Assembly (NCBI RefSeq): GCF_040796495.1
Contig: NZ_JBFNQN010000002.1
Location: 1-64,000, forward strand
Source of the DNA: Kineococcus endophyticus
GTDB lineage: Bacteria > Actinomycetota > Actinomycetes > Actinomycetales > Kineococcaceae
DNA length: 64,000 nt
Direction: 5' to 3'
The position numbers were made by a program, and so were the translations under genes. Below, piece after piece: positions 26,414 to 35,016 of this stretch. The number at the start of each line of letters is the position of its first letter. Position 1 is the stretch's first letter. The notes beneath the pieces were generated by a model. It saw only the letters and a program-made list of their open reading frames with translations. It made no database searches and was not told the DNA's origin.

Positions 26414-27766
26414 TCAGTGCGCCGTGAGCCGGGCCAGGGCGGTCGACAGGGGCGTGGGCCGCCCCAGGACGGTCTCCGCGGCGTCCGCGGCCCGCGCCAC
26501 GAGCAGCCCGGCGTTGACGCCGAGCCAGCGCAGCGGTTCGGGCTCCCACCGCGGCGGGACGTGACCGAACCACGGCAGCCGCAGCAGGTCGGAGTCCTGT
26601 CCGGTGATGCTCGCCGCCAGCGTCCGGCCGGCGAGGTTCGCGGTCCCCACCCCGTCGCCGACGTAGCCGCCGGCGCTGCCGAGACCGGTGGACGGGTCGT
26701 GCCGGACGGAGGCGTGCCAGTCGCGTGCGATGCCGAGCGGGCCACCCCAGGCGTGGGTGAACCGGGCGCCGGCGACGGCGGGGAACATGTCCCGCAGCGT
26801 GGCGCGCAGACCCTGGAAGACCCCTTCGTCCCCGTCGAACTCGGGCTTGATCGAGGAGCCGAAGTGGTACGGCGCACCGCGTCCGCCGAAGACGAGGCGG
26901 TCGTCGGCGGTGCGCTGGCCGTAGACGACGACGTGCCGGTGGTCGGAGAACGTCTCCCCGCCCTCCAGCCCCGCCTGGTCCCAGAACCGGGCGGGGAGGG
27001 GTTCGGTCGCGACCATGAGCGAGTAGACGGGGACGACCTCGCGCGTGCCCGTCGTCGCCGTCCAGGCCTCGGTGGCGCGCACGACGTGCCGGGCCCGGAC
27101 CGTGCCGCGGTCGGTGCGGACGCGCCCGGCGGCCACCTCCGTGGCCCGGGTGCCCTCGACGATCCGCCCGCCGCGGCGCTCCACCGCCTCCGCGAGGCCC
27201 CGCGCCAGACGCAGGGGGTGGATGCGGGCGCAGTCCGGGGTGTACGTGGCGCCGAGGGCGCGGGTCATGCCGACGGTCTTGCGGGTCTGCTCGGCGTCCA
27301 GCAGCCGCAGCCGCTCCGGCGACCCGGCGCGCTCGTCCGCCGCGACCTCGGCCGCGGCCCGGGCCAGCTGCGGCTCGCTGCGGGCCACGACGACGGTGCC
27401 GCCGCGGCGGAAGTGGCAGTCGATCCCCTCGGCCTGCACGACGCGCTCGACCTCGTCGATCGTGCCGCGCATGGCCTCCCGCATGGCACGGGCCGCGGCG
27501 GGACCGTGCTCGGCGGCCAGGGCGCCCTCCCCCTGCGGCAGCAGGGCCGAGCACCAGCCGCCGTTGCGGCCGCTGGCCCCGAACCCGACCCGCTCGGCCT
27601 CGACGACGAGGACGGACGCGGACGGGTCGTGCTCGAGGACGTGGTACGCGGTCCACAACCCGGTGTACCCGGCGCCGACGACGCAGACGTCGACCTCGGT
27701 GTCCCCGTCGAGCGGGTCGCGCGCCGGGCCCGGCGGAGCGGTGTCCTCCCAGAGCGACCGGATCAC
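26414..27766 (-). CDS. FAD-dependent amine oxidoreductase (PuuB/DAO-like)
   Basis: A 450-residue flavoprotein of the D-amino-acid-oxidase/GlpO family. The dinucleotide-binding motif is [19 protein letters not shown], followed by [12 protein letters not shown], which is diagnostic of the gamma-glutamylputrescine oxidase-like group. [17 protein letters not shown] and [19 protein letters not shown] form the C-terminal FAD and substrate region. It would oxidise a secondary or primary amine, releasing hydrogen peroxide. The GTG overlaps the stop of the aminotransferase gene (GTGA), so both probably act on one amine. No glutamylputrescine synthetase gene is in the window, so the exact Puu pathway is not shown. 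Confidence 0.87.
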   Translation of the reverse strand: MIRSLWEDTAPPGPARDPLDGDTEVDVCVVGAGYTGLWTAYHVLEHDPSASVLVVEAERVGFGASGRNGGWCSALLPQGEGALAAEHGPAAARAMREAMRGTIDEVERVVQAEGIDCHFRRGGTVVVARSEPQLARAAAEVAADERAGSPERLRLLDAEQTRKTVGMTRALGATYTPDCARIHPLRLARGLAEAVERRGGRIVEGTRATEVAAGRVRTDRGTVRARHVVRATEAWTATTGTREVVPVYSLMVATEPLPARFWDQAGLEGGETFSDHRHVVVYGQRTADDRLVFGGRGAPYHFGSSIKPEFDGDEGVFQGLRATLRDMFPAVAGARFTHAWGGPLGIARDWHASVRHDPSTGLGSAGGYVGDGVGTANLAGRTLAASITGQDSDLLRLPWFGHVPPRWEPEPLRWLGVNAGLLVARAADAAETVLGRPTPLSTALARLTAH

Positions 27767-29157
27767 AGCAGCCGGCCCGCCTCGGTGAGCACCGACCGCA
27801 GGCGCTGCTCGATGTCGTCGAACTCCGGGGGGCCGATGACGAGCGGCGGCGCGAGCTGGATGACGGGGTCGCCGCGGTCGTCGGCGCGACAGTACAACCC
27901 AGCCTCCCACAGCGCCGGGGACAGGAAACCCCGCAGGAGGCGCTCGGACTCGGCGTCGTCGAACGTCTCCCGCGTCGCCTGGTCCTTCACCAGTTCGATC
28001 CCGTAGAAGAACCCGGCGCCGCGGACGTCGCCGACGATGGGCAGGTCCAGCAGTCGTTCCAACGCGGCCCGGAACAGCGGCGCGTTCTCGTGCACGTGCT
28101 GCACGAGACCCTCGCGCTCGAAGATGTCGAGGTTCGCCATCGCGACGGCCGCCGAGACGGGGTGTCCGCCGAACGTGTAGCCGTGCGCGAACACCTCACC
28201 CGGCGCCCGGAACGGTTCGAAGATCCGCTCCGAGGCGATGACCGCACCGAGCGGGGAGTACCCGCTGGTGAGCCCCTTCGCGCACGTGATGATGTCCGGG
28301 ACGTAGTCGAAGTCTTTGCAGGCGAACAGCTCCCCGATCCGGCCGAAGGCGCAGATCGTCTCGTCGCTGACGAGCAGGACGTCCAGCTCGTCGCAGATCT
28401 CCCGCAACCGCTCGAAGTACCCGGGCGGGGGAGGGAAGCACCCGCCGGCGTTCTGGACGGGTTCGACGAACACCGCGGCGACGGTGTCGGCACCCTCGAA
28501 CTCGATGGCCTCCCCCACCCGGTCGGCGGCCCAGCGGCCGAAGGCCTTGGCGTCCTCGCGCAGGTGCTCGGGCGCCCGGTACTGGTTGGTGTTCGGGGCG
28601 CGGAACGTGCCGGGGACGAGGGGTTCGAAGTCGGCCTTCACCCCCGGGATGCCCGTGATGGACAACGCCCCGTGCGTGGTGCCGTGGTAGGCGATGGAGC
28701 GGCTGACGACCTTGTGCTTGCCCGGTTTCCCGGTCCGCTTGTAGTACGCCTTGGCGAGCTTCCACGCCGTCTCGACGGCCTCGCTGCCGCTGGTGGTGAA
28801 GAAGACGCGGTCCAGGTCGCCCGGGGCCTCGTGGGCGAGGCGTTCGGCGAGGTCGATCGCTGCGGGGTGGGCGTAGGACCACAGCGGGAAGAACCCCAGG
28901 GTGGAGGCCTGCTCGGCGGCGGCCTGGGCCAGTTCGGTGCGGCCGTGGCCGACCTGGACGGTGAAGAGGCCGGCGAGTCCGTCGAGGTACTCCCGGCCGC
29001 GGGAGTCCCAGATGCGGGCACCCTCACCGCGGACGATGACGGGGACGTCGTCGCCGGCGTCGAAGGGCGCGTGCCGCGTGAAGTGCATCCACAGGTGGTC
29101 ACGCGCAGCCACGGAACGGTCGGTGCCGCGCGGAGTGGTCGCGAGGTGGCTGGACAT
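27763..29157 (-). CDS. Class III omega-aminotransferase (putrescine/beta-alanine type)
   Basis: A 464-residue PLP enzyme. The Schiff-base lysine is Lys294 in [15 protein letters not shown], and Asp265 in [13 protein letters not shown] binds the pyridine nitrogen. [16 protein letters not shown] supplies the phosphate pocket and [12 protein letters not shown] is the usual late motif. The N-terminal region [12 protein letters not shown] is typical of the putrescine or omega-amino-acid:pyruvate group. It likely converts a terminal amine to an aldehyde, feeding the coupled FAD oxidase pathway. The ATG 29157 is leaderless: TAGTGT ends 6 nt upstream, with TTGTGG 18 bp further. Confidence 0.93.
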   Translation of the reverse strand: MSSHLATTPRGTDRSVAARDHLWMHFTRHAPFDAGDDVPVIVRGEGARIWDSRGREYLDGLAGLFTVQVGHGRTELAQAAAEQASTLGFFPLWSYAHPAAIDLAERLAHEAPGDLDRVFFTTSGSEAVETAWKLAKAYYKRTGKPGKHKVVSRSIAYHGTTHGALSITGIPGVKADFEPLVPGTFRAPNTNQYRAPEHLREDAKAFGRWAADRVGEAIEFEGADTVAAVFVEPVQNAGGCFPPPPGYFERLREICDELDVLLVSDETICAFGRIGELFACKDFDYVPDIITCAKGLTSGYSPLGAVIASERIFEPFRAPGEVFAHGYTFGGHPVSAAVAMANLDIFEREGLVQHVHENAPLFRAALERLLDLPIVGDVRGAGFFYGIELVKDQATRETFDDAESERLLRGFLSPALWEAGLYCRADDRGDPVIQLAPPLVIGPPEFDDIEQRLRSVLTEAGRLL

Positions 29158-29163
29158 GCCCGG

Positions 29164-29209
29164 ACACTAGACCGGCCGGTACAGTTGCCACAAGCATTCC
29201 GTCGCGGAA
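29164..29209 (-). promoter_or_regulatory. Leaderless aminotransferase promoter with TTCCG inverted repeat
   Basis: Minus strand: TTGTGG (29193-29188), 18-bp spacer, TAGTGT (29169-29164), 6 nt, ATG. Just upstream of the -35 box is the perfect inverted repeat TTCCG-CGA-CGGAA (29209-29197). The site is 23 bp from the end of the divergent-neighbour Lrp gene, a sensible place for Lrp/AsnC binding. Confidence 0.6.
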
Positions 29210-29231
29210 AAGGGTCAGGACTGCGGATCCG

Positions 29232-29699
29232 TCAGCGGGTGCCCCAGTTGTAGAGCTGTTTGCGCAGGCTCAGGTAGACGAAGGTCTCCGTCGCCACCAC
29301 CCCGGGGATGGCGCGGATCTTGGCGTTGATGAGCTCGAGCAGCCCGTCGTCGTCCTCGCAGACCGCCTCGACGATGACGTCGAAGGAGCCGGCCGTGACC
29401 ACGACGTAGTCGATCTCGGGGACCTCGGCCAGCCGGTCGGCGACGATGCGGGTGTCCCCCTCGGCACGGATGCCGATCATGGCCTGGCGCGCGAACCCGA
29501 CCTGGACGGGGTCGGTCACCGCGACGATCTGGACGACCCCGCTGTCGAGGAGCCGCTGCACCCGCTGGCGGACGGCCGCCTCGGACAACCCGACGGCCTT
29601 GCCGATCGCCGCGTAGGACATGCGGCCGTCCTCCTGGAGCACCTCGATGATGCGTTTGGAGACGTCGTCCAGGGCGAGGGCGGGCTGTCGGCTGGGCAC
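29232..29699 (-). CDS. Lrp/AsnC-family transcriptional regulator
   Basis: A 155-residue feast/famine regulator. The winged helix-turn-helix is ALDDVSKRIIEVLQEDGRMS, YAAIGKAVGLSEAAVRQRVQ; the C-terminal RAM (AsnC ligand) domain runs from QAMIGIRAEGDTRIVADRLA through VVTAGSFDVIVEAVCEDDDG. Lrp-type proteins sense amino acids or related amines and bind inverted TTCCG-like half-sites. It sits in the middle of the amine genes, facing the second FAD oxidase, and matching motifs lie before the aminotransferase, amidohydrolase and APC genes. GTG 29699 is preceded by TAGCAT at 6 nt, so it is leaderless. Confidence 0.93.
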   Translation of the reverse strand: MPSRQPALALDDVSKRIIEVLQEDGRMSYAAIGKAVGLSEAAVRQRVQRLLDSGVVQIVAVTDPVQVGFARQAMIGIRAEGDTRIVADRLAEVPEIDYVVVTAGSFDVIVEAVCEDDDGLLELINAKIRAIPGVVATETFVYLSLRKQLYNWGTR

Positions 29700-29705
29700 C
29701 CGCCG

Positions 29706-29711
29706 ATGCTA
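29706..29711 (-). promoter_or_regulatory. -10 box TAGCAT of lrp-like gene
   Basis: TAGCAT on the minus strand, 6 nt before GTG 29699. GGTTCCGCG abuts it on the upstream side and resembles half of the inverted repeats at the neighbouring amine promoters, so autoregulation is possible. Confidence 0.45.
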
Positions 29712-29747
29712 CGCGGAACCCCTTGCCGCCCACCGACGATCCGGGGT

Positions 29748-31157
29748 ATGACTCGGCGGGTGCCGTTCCTCACGTCGAGTTCACCGGCCGTCGACGACGC
29801 CTTGCGGGGAGTCGCCAGCACTCCGTACTGGTTGGACGACCCCGGTCGGCCCGACCCGGAACCTCCCCTCATCACCGGCACCCGCGCCGACCTCGTCGTC
29901 GTGGGCGGCGGTTTCACCGGGCTGTGGACGGCCCTGCGCGCGAAGGAACGCGACCCGGACCGCGACGTGCTGCTGCTGGAGGGCGCGTGGATCGGCTGGG
30001 CCGCCTCCGGGCGCAACGGCGGGTTCGTCGACGCGAGCCTGACGCACGGCCGCAGCAACGGGGAACTCCACCTGCCGGACGAGGTCGACCGGCTCGACGC
30101 CCTCGGGCTGGCCAACCTCGACGGTCTGCAGGACGACGTCGCCCGGTACGGCTGGGCCTGCGACTTCGAGCGCACGGGCGGGTTGTCGGTCGCGACCGAG
30201 GCGTACCAGGTCGACCAGTTGCGCGCCGAACCCGGTTTCCTCGACGCGGCCGCCGTCCGCGCGCAGGTCGACTCCCCCACCTACCTGGCGGGGGCGTGGA
30301 CGCCGGACGACACCGCGCTCGTGAACCCGGCCCGGCTGTGCTGGGAGCTCAAGCGCACCTGCCTCGAGCTCGGCGTCCGCATCGCGGAGCACACCGCCGT
30401 GCGGGGTCTGTCCTCCGACGGCCGCGACGTCGTCCTGCGGACGGCCGGCGGCGACGTGCGCGCGCGCCGTGTCGCGCTGGGCACCAACGTGTTCCCGTCG
30501 TTGCTGCAGCGGTACCGGTGGCACACGATCCCCGTCTACGACTACGCGCTGGTGACCGAACCGCTGTCGACGGCGCAGTTCGACGCGATCGGCTGGCGGA
30601 ACCGCCAGGGCATCGGCGACCTCGGCAACCGCTTCCACTACTACCGCCGCACGACGGACGACCGCGTCCTGTTCGGCGGCTACGACGCCGTCTACCACTA
30701 CGGCCGGCGGTTGTCGGCGGAGTACGACCAGAACGCGGACTCGTTCCGGACGCTCGCCTCGCACTTCCAGCAGACGTTCCCGCAGCTGGAGGGGCTGCGG
30801 TTCACGCACGCCTGGGGCGGGGCGATCGACACGTGCACGCGGTTCTTCCCGTTCTTCGGCACCGGCCACGGCGGCCGCGTCGCGCACGTCGCCGGGTACA
30901 CCGGCCTGGGGGTCGGGATGACGCGGTTCGCCGCCGACGTCCTGCTGGACCTGCTGGCCCGGGCGGAGGACGGCCCGACGGAACTCACCGAGCTCGACCT
31001 CGTGCGGACCCCGCCGGTGCCGTTCCCCCCGGAACCGATCGCGTGGGGCGGGGTGGAGGTGACGACCCGGTCCCTCGACCACGCCGACCGGCACGAGGGG
31101 CAGCGCAACGTGTGGTTGCGGACCCTGGACCGGCTGGGGCTGGGTTTCGACTCCTAG
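29748..31157 (+). CDS. FAD-dependent amine oxidoreductase, second copy (DAO family)
   Basis: A 469-residue flavoprotein related to the first oxidase but divergent. It has VVVGGGFTGLWTALRAKERD for the FAD nucleotide, then WAASGRNGGFVDASLTHG, RVALGTNVFPSLLQRYRW, the catalytic-pocket region FTHAWGGAIDTCTRFFPFFG and a C-terminal VAGYTGLGVGMTRFAADVL. An N-terminal extension (residues 1-45) precedes the Rossmann fold. It is transcribed divergently from the lrp-like gene with 48 bp between starts. Substrate is likely a primary amine or amino acid. A strong hairpin follows its stop. Confidence 0.87.
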   Translation: MTRRVPFLTSSSPAVDDALRGVASTPYWLDDPGRPDPEPPLITGTRADLVVVGGGFTGLWTALRAKERDPDRDVLLLEGAWIGWAASGRNGGFVDASLTHGRSNGELHLPDEVDRLDALGLANLDGLQDDVARYGWACDFERTGGLSVATEAYQVDQLRAEPGFLDAAAVRAQVDSPTYLAGAWTPDDTALVNPARLCWELKRTCLELGVRIAEHTAVRGLSSDGRDVVLRTAGGDVRARRVALGTNVFPSLLQRYRWHTIPVYDYALVTEPLSTAQFDAIGWRNRQGIGDLGNRFHYYRRTTDDRVLFGGYDAVYHYGRRLSAEYDQNADSFRTLASHFQQTFPQLEGLRFTHAWGGAIDTCTRFFPFFGTGHGGRVAHVAGYTGLGVGMTRFAADVLLDLLARAEDGPTELTELDLVRTPPVPFPPEPIAWGGVEVTTRSLDHADRHEGQRNVWLRTLDRLGLGFDS

Positions 31158-31165
31158 CCCCTGGG

Positions 31166-31197
31166 TGCGCAACGGGTCCGCGAGGACCCGTTGCGCA
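31166..31197. terminator. Bidirectional hairpin terminator
   Basis: A perfect 14-bp stem, TGCGCAACGGGTCC and GGACCCGTTGCGCA, closed by the tetraloop GCGA (a GNRA loop). It lies 8 bp after the FAD-oxidase stop and 12 bp before the end of the convergent amine oxidase gene. It has no T-tract, as is usual in high-GC actinobacteria. Confidence 0.7.
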
Positions 31198-31209
31198 GCG
31201 ACCGGTCCC

Positions 31210-33195
31210 TCAGCCCGTCTTGCCGCCCACCTCCCCCGACGCGGCCCCCGACGCGGCCCCCGACGCGGTCCCCGACCCGTGGTCGGAGTGGCAGTGCCGG
31301 CCGTGGTGGCCCCCCGGGGCGGGCGCGTCGAGCGCGGGGTTGCGGTCGAAGAACCCGGCGGGCTTGAGCCGGAACGCGACCGCGTCCTGGGGCATGACGG
31401 GCCAGTCCTCCACCCGCGGGACGTGGTGGATGCCGAAGACGTGCCACAGCACGACGTCGGTGTCCTCCAGCGGTTCGTCGTCGGCGGTCCACCGGGTCAT
31501 GCCCTCGTCCCCGCTGCTCTGCGTGGGGTGGTCGCCCGCCGGCCACAACTCGTCGTCGTGGTGCCGGGTGACCCACACGTCGTGGCCGATGACGGGGGCG
31601 CGCAGGAACTGCGGGGCGTCCGGGGCGAACAGGTGCGGGATCGCGTCGGGCGTCGTGAGCTTGTAGGCCGTCGGCGTGCCCACGGCGTTGGTGCGCCGCG
31701 TGCTCGCCACCTTCCAGACGCGCTGCTTCTGCCAGTCGACGTCGCGACCGGCCTCGCGCTCGGACCGGACCGGTGTCGAGGTCGTCGTCAGGGCCAGGCC
31801 GTGCGGGTTGTCCGGTCCCGTCGGTGCGACGTGCGTGTCGACCTCGTGCACCGTGGCGTGCTGCCCGTCGACGTCGAGGTCGAGGCGCGCGACGAGGAAG
31901 TGCTGGTGGATGGGCGCGTACGTGCGCTCGTCGACGAGGACCCCCGTCGCAGGCGTGGGCGCACCCTCGGGCAGCGGGGTCGTCACCATGATCCCCGTCG
32001 CGCGCACCTCGCACTCGATGGTCCCGTCGAGGTACAGCCGCCAGTAGACGAGGTACTCGTAGTTCGCGACGGTCGCGTGGAACGAGACGACCATGCGCCG
32101 CGAACGCCGCACCTGGGCGCCGGCGCGCTCGTCGACGTGCTTCCACAGGACGGCGTCGTCCTCCTCGTGCAGGCAGATCGCCTGCGGCACGGTGTAGGCC
32201 TCGCCGCGGGAGTCGGTCAGGACGGCGTCGACGTAGCGGATCTCGCCGAGGCAGTCGCAGCCCAGTTCCAGGGACGTCGTCATGTACCCCAGGCCCCACT
32301 CGCCGATGTCGTAGGCGGTGCGGCGGCGGTGGTCGAAGGACGGGTCGCGGTAGGGCACGACCATCTCCGCGAACGACAGCCGGTAGCCGACCTCGCGGCG
32401 CTCGTCCCCGTCGTGCCAGGCGAGCTGGTGCAGGACCAGCCCCTCGCGGTGGGTGAACCCGAGGCGCACCGACCAGTTCGCCCAGCGCAGTTCGCCGTCG
32501 TCGCTGATCGTGAACGAGGGCCCGTCGGGCTGGGTGATGTCGAGGGTCCGCAGGTCGGTGCGACCGGCGATGCCCGTCAAGGCCGGGTCGTACTCGCCCC
32601 GCGTCGGCGCGTCGGGGGCGGCGGGCGCCTCCTCGACGTCGAGCAGCTCGTAGGTGTTCATGTCGAGGATGAACTTCAGGCCGCTGACCGGGTGGGCGTA
32701 CGGGCTGCCGCCGGGCATCTCCCGCCGCCACACGTCGACCCAGCCGAGGCGGCGGTCGCGCCACTGCTCGGGCATCACGGCCGCGCCGAAGGTCCAGGTG
32801 TCCAACAGGACGAGGTCGAGGTCGGTCAGCCCACGGGCGGCGAGCGCCTCGACGACGCGCGGTTCGCGCTTGAGCGCCTCCTCGGCCTCGTGGAACTCGT
32901 CGAGCGTGAAGTTCGGGGTCACCCCCGGCAGGTGCTCGAAGCGCTCGACCACCCCGGCCACGAGGTCGACGAGGACGTCGTACGTCCGGCCGTCGGCGCG
33001 GTCCCAGACGATGGAACGCGCACGCCGGGGGACGTCGTCACCGGTCCGCCACGCCAGGACGTCGGCCTTGGGCGGCTCGGCGAGCACGACGCCGGCGAAG
33101 CGCATGGAGGGGACCAGGCGACCGCTCCCCCGCAGCACCTCCAGGTTGCGGCCGAACTCCTCGGCGTCCAACGGGACCAGCGGGTGCGCCGGCAC
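31210..33195 (-). CDS. Copper/topaquinone primary-amine oxidase
   Basis: A 661-residue enzyme that oxidises primary amines to aldehydes, ammonia and hydrogen peroxide. The cofactor tyrosine is Tyr379 in NYEY, which becomes topaquinone. The catalytic base is Asp296 in YDIGEWGLG. Copper ligands are His430 and His432 in IHQHF and His591 in IHHVPRVEDWPVMP. The last 40 residues are unusual: a His-rich segment (GGHHGRHCHSDHG) and a Ser/Gly/Ala repeat from a 12-bp tandem repeat. No signal peptide is visible, so it is likely cytosolic. GTG 33195 has GGAGGA 5 nt upstream. It converges on the FAD-oxidase gene and faces away from the APC permease. Confidence 0.95.
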   Translation of the reverse strand: MPAHPLVPLDAEEFGRNLEVLRGSGRLVPSMRFAGVVLAEPPKADVLAWRTGDDVPRRARSIVWDRADGRTYDVLVDLVAGVVERFEHLPGVTPNFTLDEFHEAEEALKREPRVVEALAARGLTDLDLVLLDTWTFGAAVMPEQWRDRRLGWVDVWRREMPGGSPYAHPVSGLKFILDMNTYELLDVEEAPAAPDAPTRGEYDPALTGIAGRTDLRTLDITQPDGPSFTISDDGELRWANWSVRLGFTHREGLVLHQLAWHDGDERREVGYRLSFAEMVVPYRDPSFDHRRRTAYDIGEWGLGYMTTSLELGCDCLGEIRYVDAVLTDSRGEAYTVPQAICLHEEDDAVLWKHVDERAGAQVRRSRRMVVSFHATVANYEYLVYWRLYLDGTIECEVRATGIMVTTPLPEGAPTPATGVLVDERTYAPIHQHFLVARLDLDVDGQHATVHEVDTHVAPTGPDNPHGLALTTTSTPVRSEREAGRDVDWQKQRVWKVASTRRTNAVGTPTAYKLTTPDAIPHLFAPDAPQFLRAPVIGHDVWVTRHHDDELWPAGDHPTQSSGDEGMTRWTADDEPLEDTDVVLWHVFGIHHVPRVEDWPVMPQDAVAFRLKPAGFFDRNPALDAPAPGGHHGRHCHSDHGSGTASGAASGAASGEVGGKTG

Positions 33196-33283
33196 GGCAG
33201 TCCTCCTCCATCGGTGGGCTCCATCGGCTGATGGACGGCCAGTCTGACCGAGAGGTCAGGACCCGTCCAGCGGGACCCACGTT

Positions 33284-33320
33284 TTCCGTCGCGTTGCACG
33301 GCGGTCACGACGGATTCCGC
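33284..33320 (+). promoter_or_regulatory. TTCCG motifs upstream of APC permease
   Basis: TTCCGTCGCG (33284-33293) is identical in 10 bases to the motif at the aminotransferase promoter, and a second GACGGATTCCGCG lies at 33308-33320. A TAGGGT -10 box is at 33342-33347, 38 bp before the ATG. These may be binding sites for the Lrp-type regulator. Confidence 0.4.
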
Positions 33321-33385
33321 GAGCACGTCATCTCGCGCTGTTAGGGTCGCCCGGTTCTGGACCCCCCTCGACGTCAGGAGCCCCG

Positions 33386-34930
33386 ATGGCACGTGCCGAC
33401 CACCCCCCGAGCTCGCCGCTGCCCACCTCACCCGCGGCCGGCAAGGGACTGCAGTCCGGAGCGCTCGGGCTGTGGGGCAACACGGTCATCGGGCTCGGCG
33501 CCACCGCCCCCGTCTACAGCCTCGCCGCCACCCTCGGCTACATCGTCCTGGCGGTGCACGACAAGGCGCCGGCGATGTTCCTCGTGGCGTTCGTGCCGAT
33601 GCTGCTCGTGGCCGTCGCCTACCGCGAGCTCAACCGCGCGGCGCCGGACTGCGGGACGACGTTCACGTGGGGCACCAAGGCGTTCGGCCCCTGGGTCGGC
33701 TGGATGGGCGGCTGGGGCGTGGCCGTCTCGGCGATCATCGTGCTCGCCAACGTCGCCGAGATCTCCGCCGTCTACACGCTGCGGTTCCTCGGCCTGGACG
33801 GAGCCGCCGAGAACCTGCCGCTGCGGGTCGCGCTCGGCCTCGTGTTCATCGTCGGCATGACGTGGGTCAGCTACCGCGGGATCGTGATCTCCGAACGCGT
33901 CCAGAACGTCCTCATCGTCGTGCAGTTCCTCGTGCTGGGCGTCGTGTCGCTCGGTGCACTGTACCTCGTCTACAGCGGCGGCGCCGGCGAGCAGGCCGTC
34001 CGGCCGCAGTGGGACTGGTTCTCCCCGTTCGGGGTCAGCGGGTCGGCCATGGCCGAGGCCGTGATCCTCTGCATCTTCATCTACTGGGGCTGGGACGCGT
34101 GCCTGGCCGTCAGCGAGGAGACCCGCGACGCCGACCGGACCCCGGGCCGGGCCGCACTGCTGGCGACGGTGATCCTCGTCGTGACGTACGTCCTCGTCGC
34201 GGTCGCGGTGCAGGCCTACGCCGGGTTCGGGACGACGGGCATCGGGCTGAACAACCCCGAGAACGCCGACGACGTCCTGTCCACCCTCGGCGCTCCCGTC
34301 GGCGGGGCCGTCCTGTCCGGTCTGCTGCTGGTGACCGTCGCGATCTCCGCGGCCTCCTCGACGCAGACGACCATCCTGCCGACGGCCCGCGGCACGCTGT
34401 CGATGGCCGTCTACGGCGCTCTGCCGCAACGGTTCGCGAAGGTCCACCCGCGGTTCAAGACGCCGTCCTACGGGACGGTCGTGATGGGCGCGGCAGCGGT
34501 CGCGTTCTACCTCGTGCTGAGTCTGGTGAGCCAGAACGCCCTGCAGGACTCCATCGCCTCGCTCGGGCTGGCCGTCGCGTTCTACTACGGCATCACGGCG
34601 TTCTCGTGCGTGTGGTTCTTCCGCCGGACGCTGACCCGCTCGGCCCGGGACCTGCTGCTGCGCGGGGTGTTCCCGGCCCTCGGCGGCCTGGCGATGCTGT
34701 GGGCCTTCGTCCAGAGCAGCGTCGACATGCTGGCCCCGGACTACGGGTTCACGACGTTCGGGCCCCTCGGCGGGGTGTTCGTCATCGGCGTCGGGATGCT
34801 GGCCCTCGGGGTGCCGCTGATGCTGCTGTGCGCCGCCCGGCTGGGCGCGTTCTTCCGCGGCGAGACGCTCGACGCGGACACCCCCGTCCTCGTCCCCGAC
34901 ACCGGGCAGCCGCCCGTCGGGGGGCTCTGA
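33386..34930 (+). CDS. APC-family amino acid/amine permease
   Basis: A 514-residue secondary transporter with about 12 membrane helices. The first helix region GLWGNTVIGLGATAPVYSLA holds the unwound Gly-rich substrate site typical of the APC superfamily. FTWGTKAFGPWVGWMGGWGV is the characteristic TM3 segment, and CIFIYWGWDACLAVSEETRD with RTPGRAALLA lies in the TM6/7 part. Because it sits among amine-oxidising genes, an amine or amino acid is the likely solute. ATG 33386 has AGGAG 7 nt upstream. A long hairpin follows its stop. Confidence 0.9.
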   Translation: MARADHPPSSPLPTSPAAGKGLQSGALGLWGNTVIGLGATAPVYSLAATLGYIVLAVHDKAPAMFLVAFVPMLLVAVAYRELNRAAPDCGTTFTWGTKAFGPWVGWMGGWGVAVSAIIVLANVAEISAVYTLRFLGLDGAAENLPLRVALGLVFIVGMTWVSYRGIVISERVQNVLIVVQFLVLGVVSLGALYLVYSGGAGEQAVRPQWDWFSPFGVSGSAMAEAVILCIFIYWGWDACLAVSEETRDADRTPGRAALLATVILVVTYVLVAVAVQAYAGFGTTGIGLNNPENADDVLSTLGAPVGGAVLSGLLLVTVAISAASSTQTTILPTARGTLSMAVYGALPQRFAKVHPRFKTPSYGTVVMGAAAVAFYLVLSLVSQNALQDSIASLGLAVAFYYGITAFSCVWFFRRTLTRSARDLLLRGVFPALGGLAMLWAFVQSSVDMLAPDYGFTTFGPLGGVFVIGVGMLALGVPLMLLCAARLGAFFRGETLDADTPVLVPDTGQPPVGGL

Positions 34931-34947
34931 AGAGCCCTCCCCCGTTC

Positions 34948-34998
34948 GTGTCGTTGACGCGAAGCGCCGAACCTACCGGTGCTTCGCGTCAACGACAC
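34948..34998. terminator. Long bidirectional hairpin terminator
   Basis: Arms GTGTCGTTGACGCGAAGC (34948-34965) and GCTTCGCGTCAACGACAC (34981-34998) match perfectly over 18 bp. The next four positions also pair (GCCG with CGGT, one G-T wobble), giving 22 bp around a 7-nt loop. It separates the convergent APC and nagA genes and should end both transcripts. Confidence 0.75.
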
Positions 34999-35016
34999 CG
35001 ACCCGCCAGGCGCGCG

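Noticed and set aside
24614-28006. 1130-codon plus-strand open frame
   Set aside because: Antisense to the amidohydrolase, oxidase and aminotransferase genes, all of which have full motif sets. Its translation has no recognisable domain.
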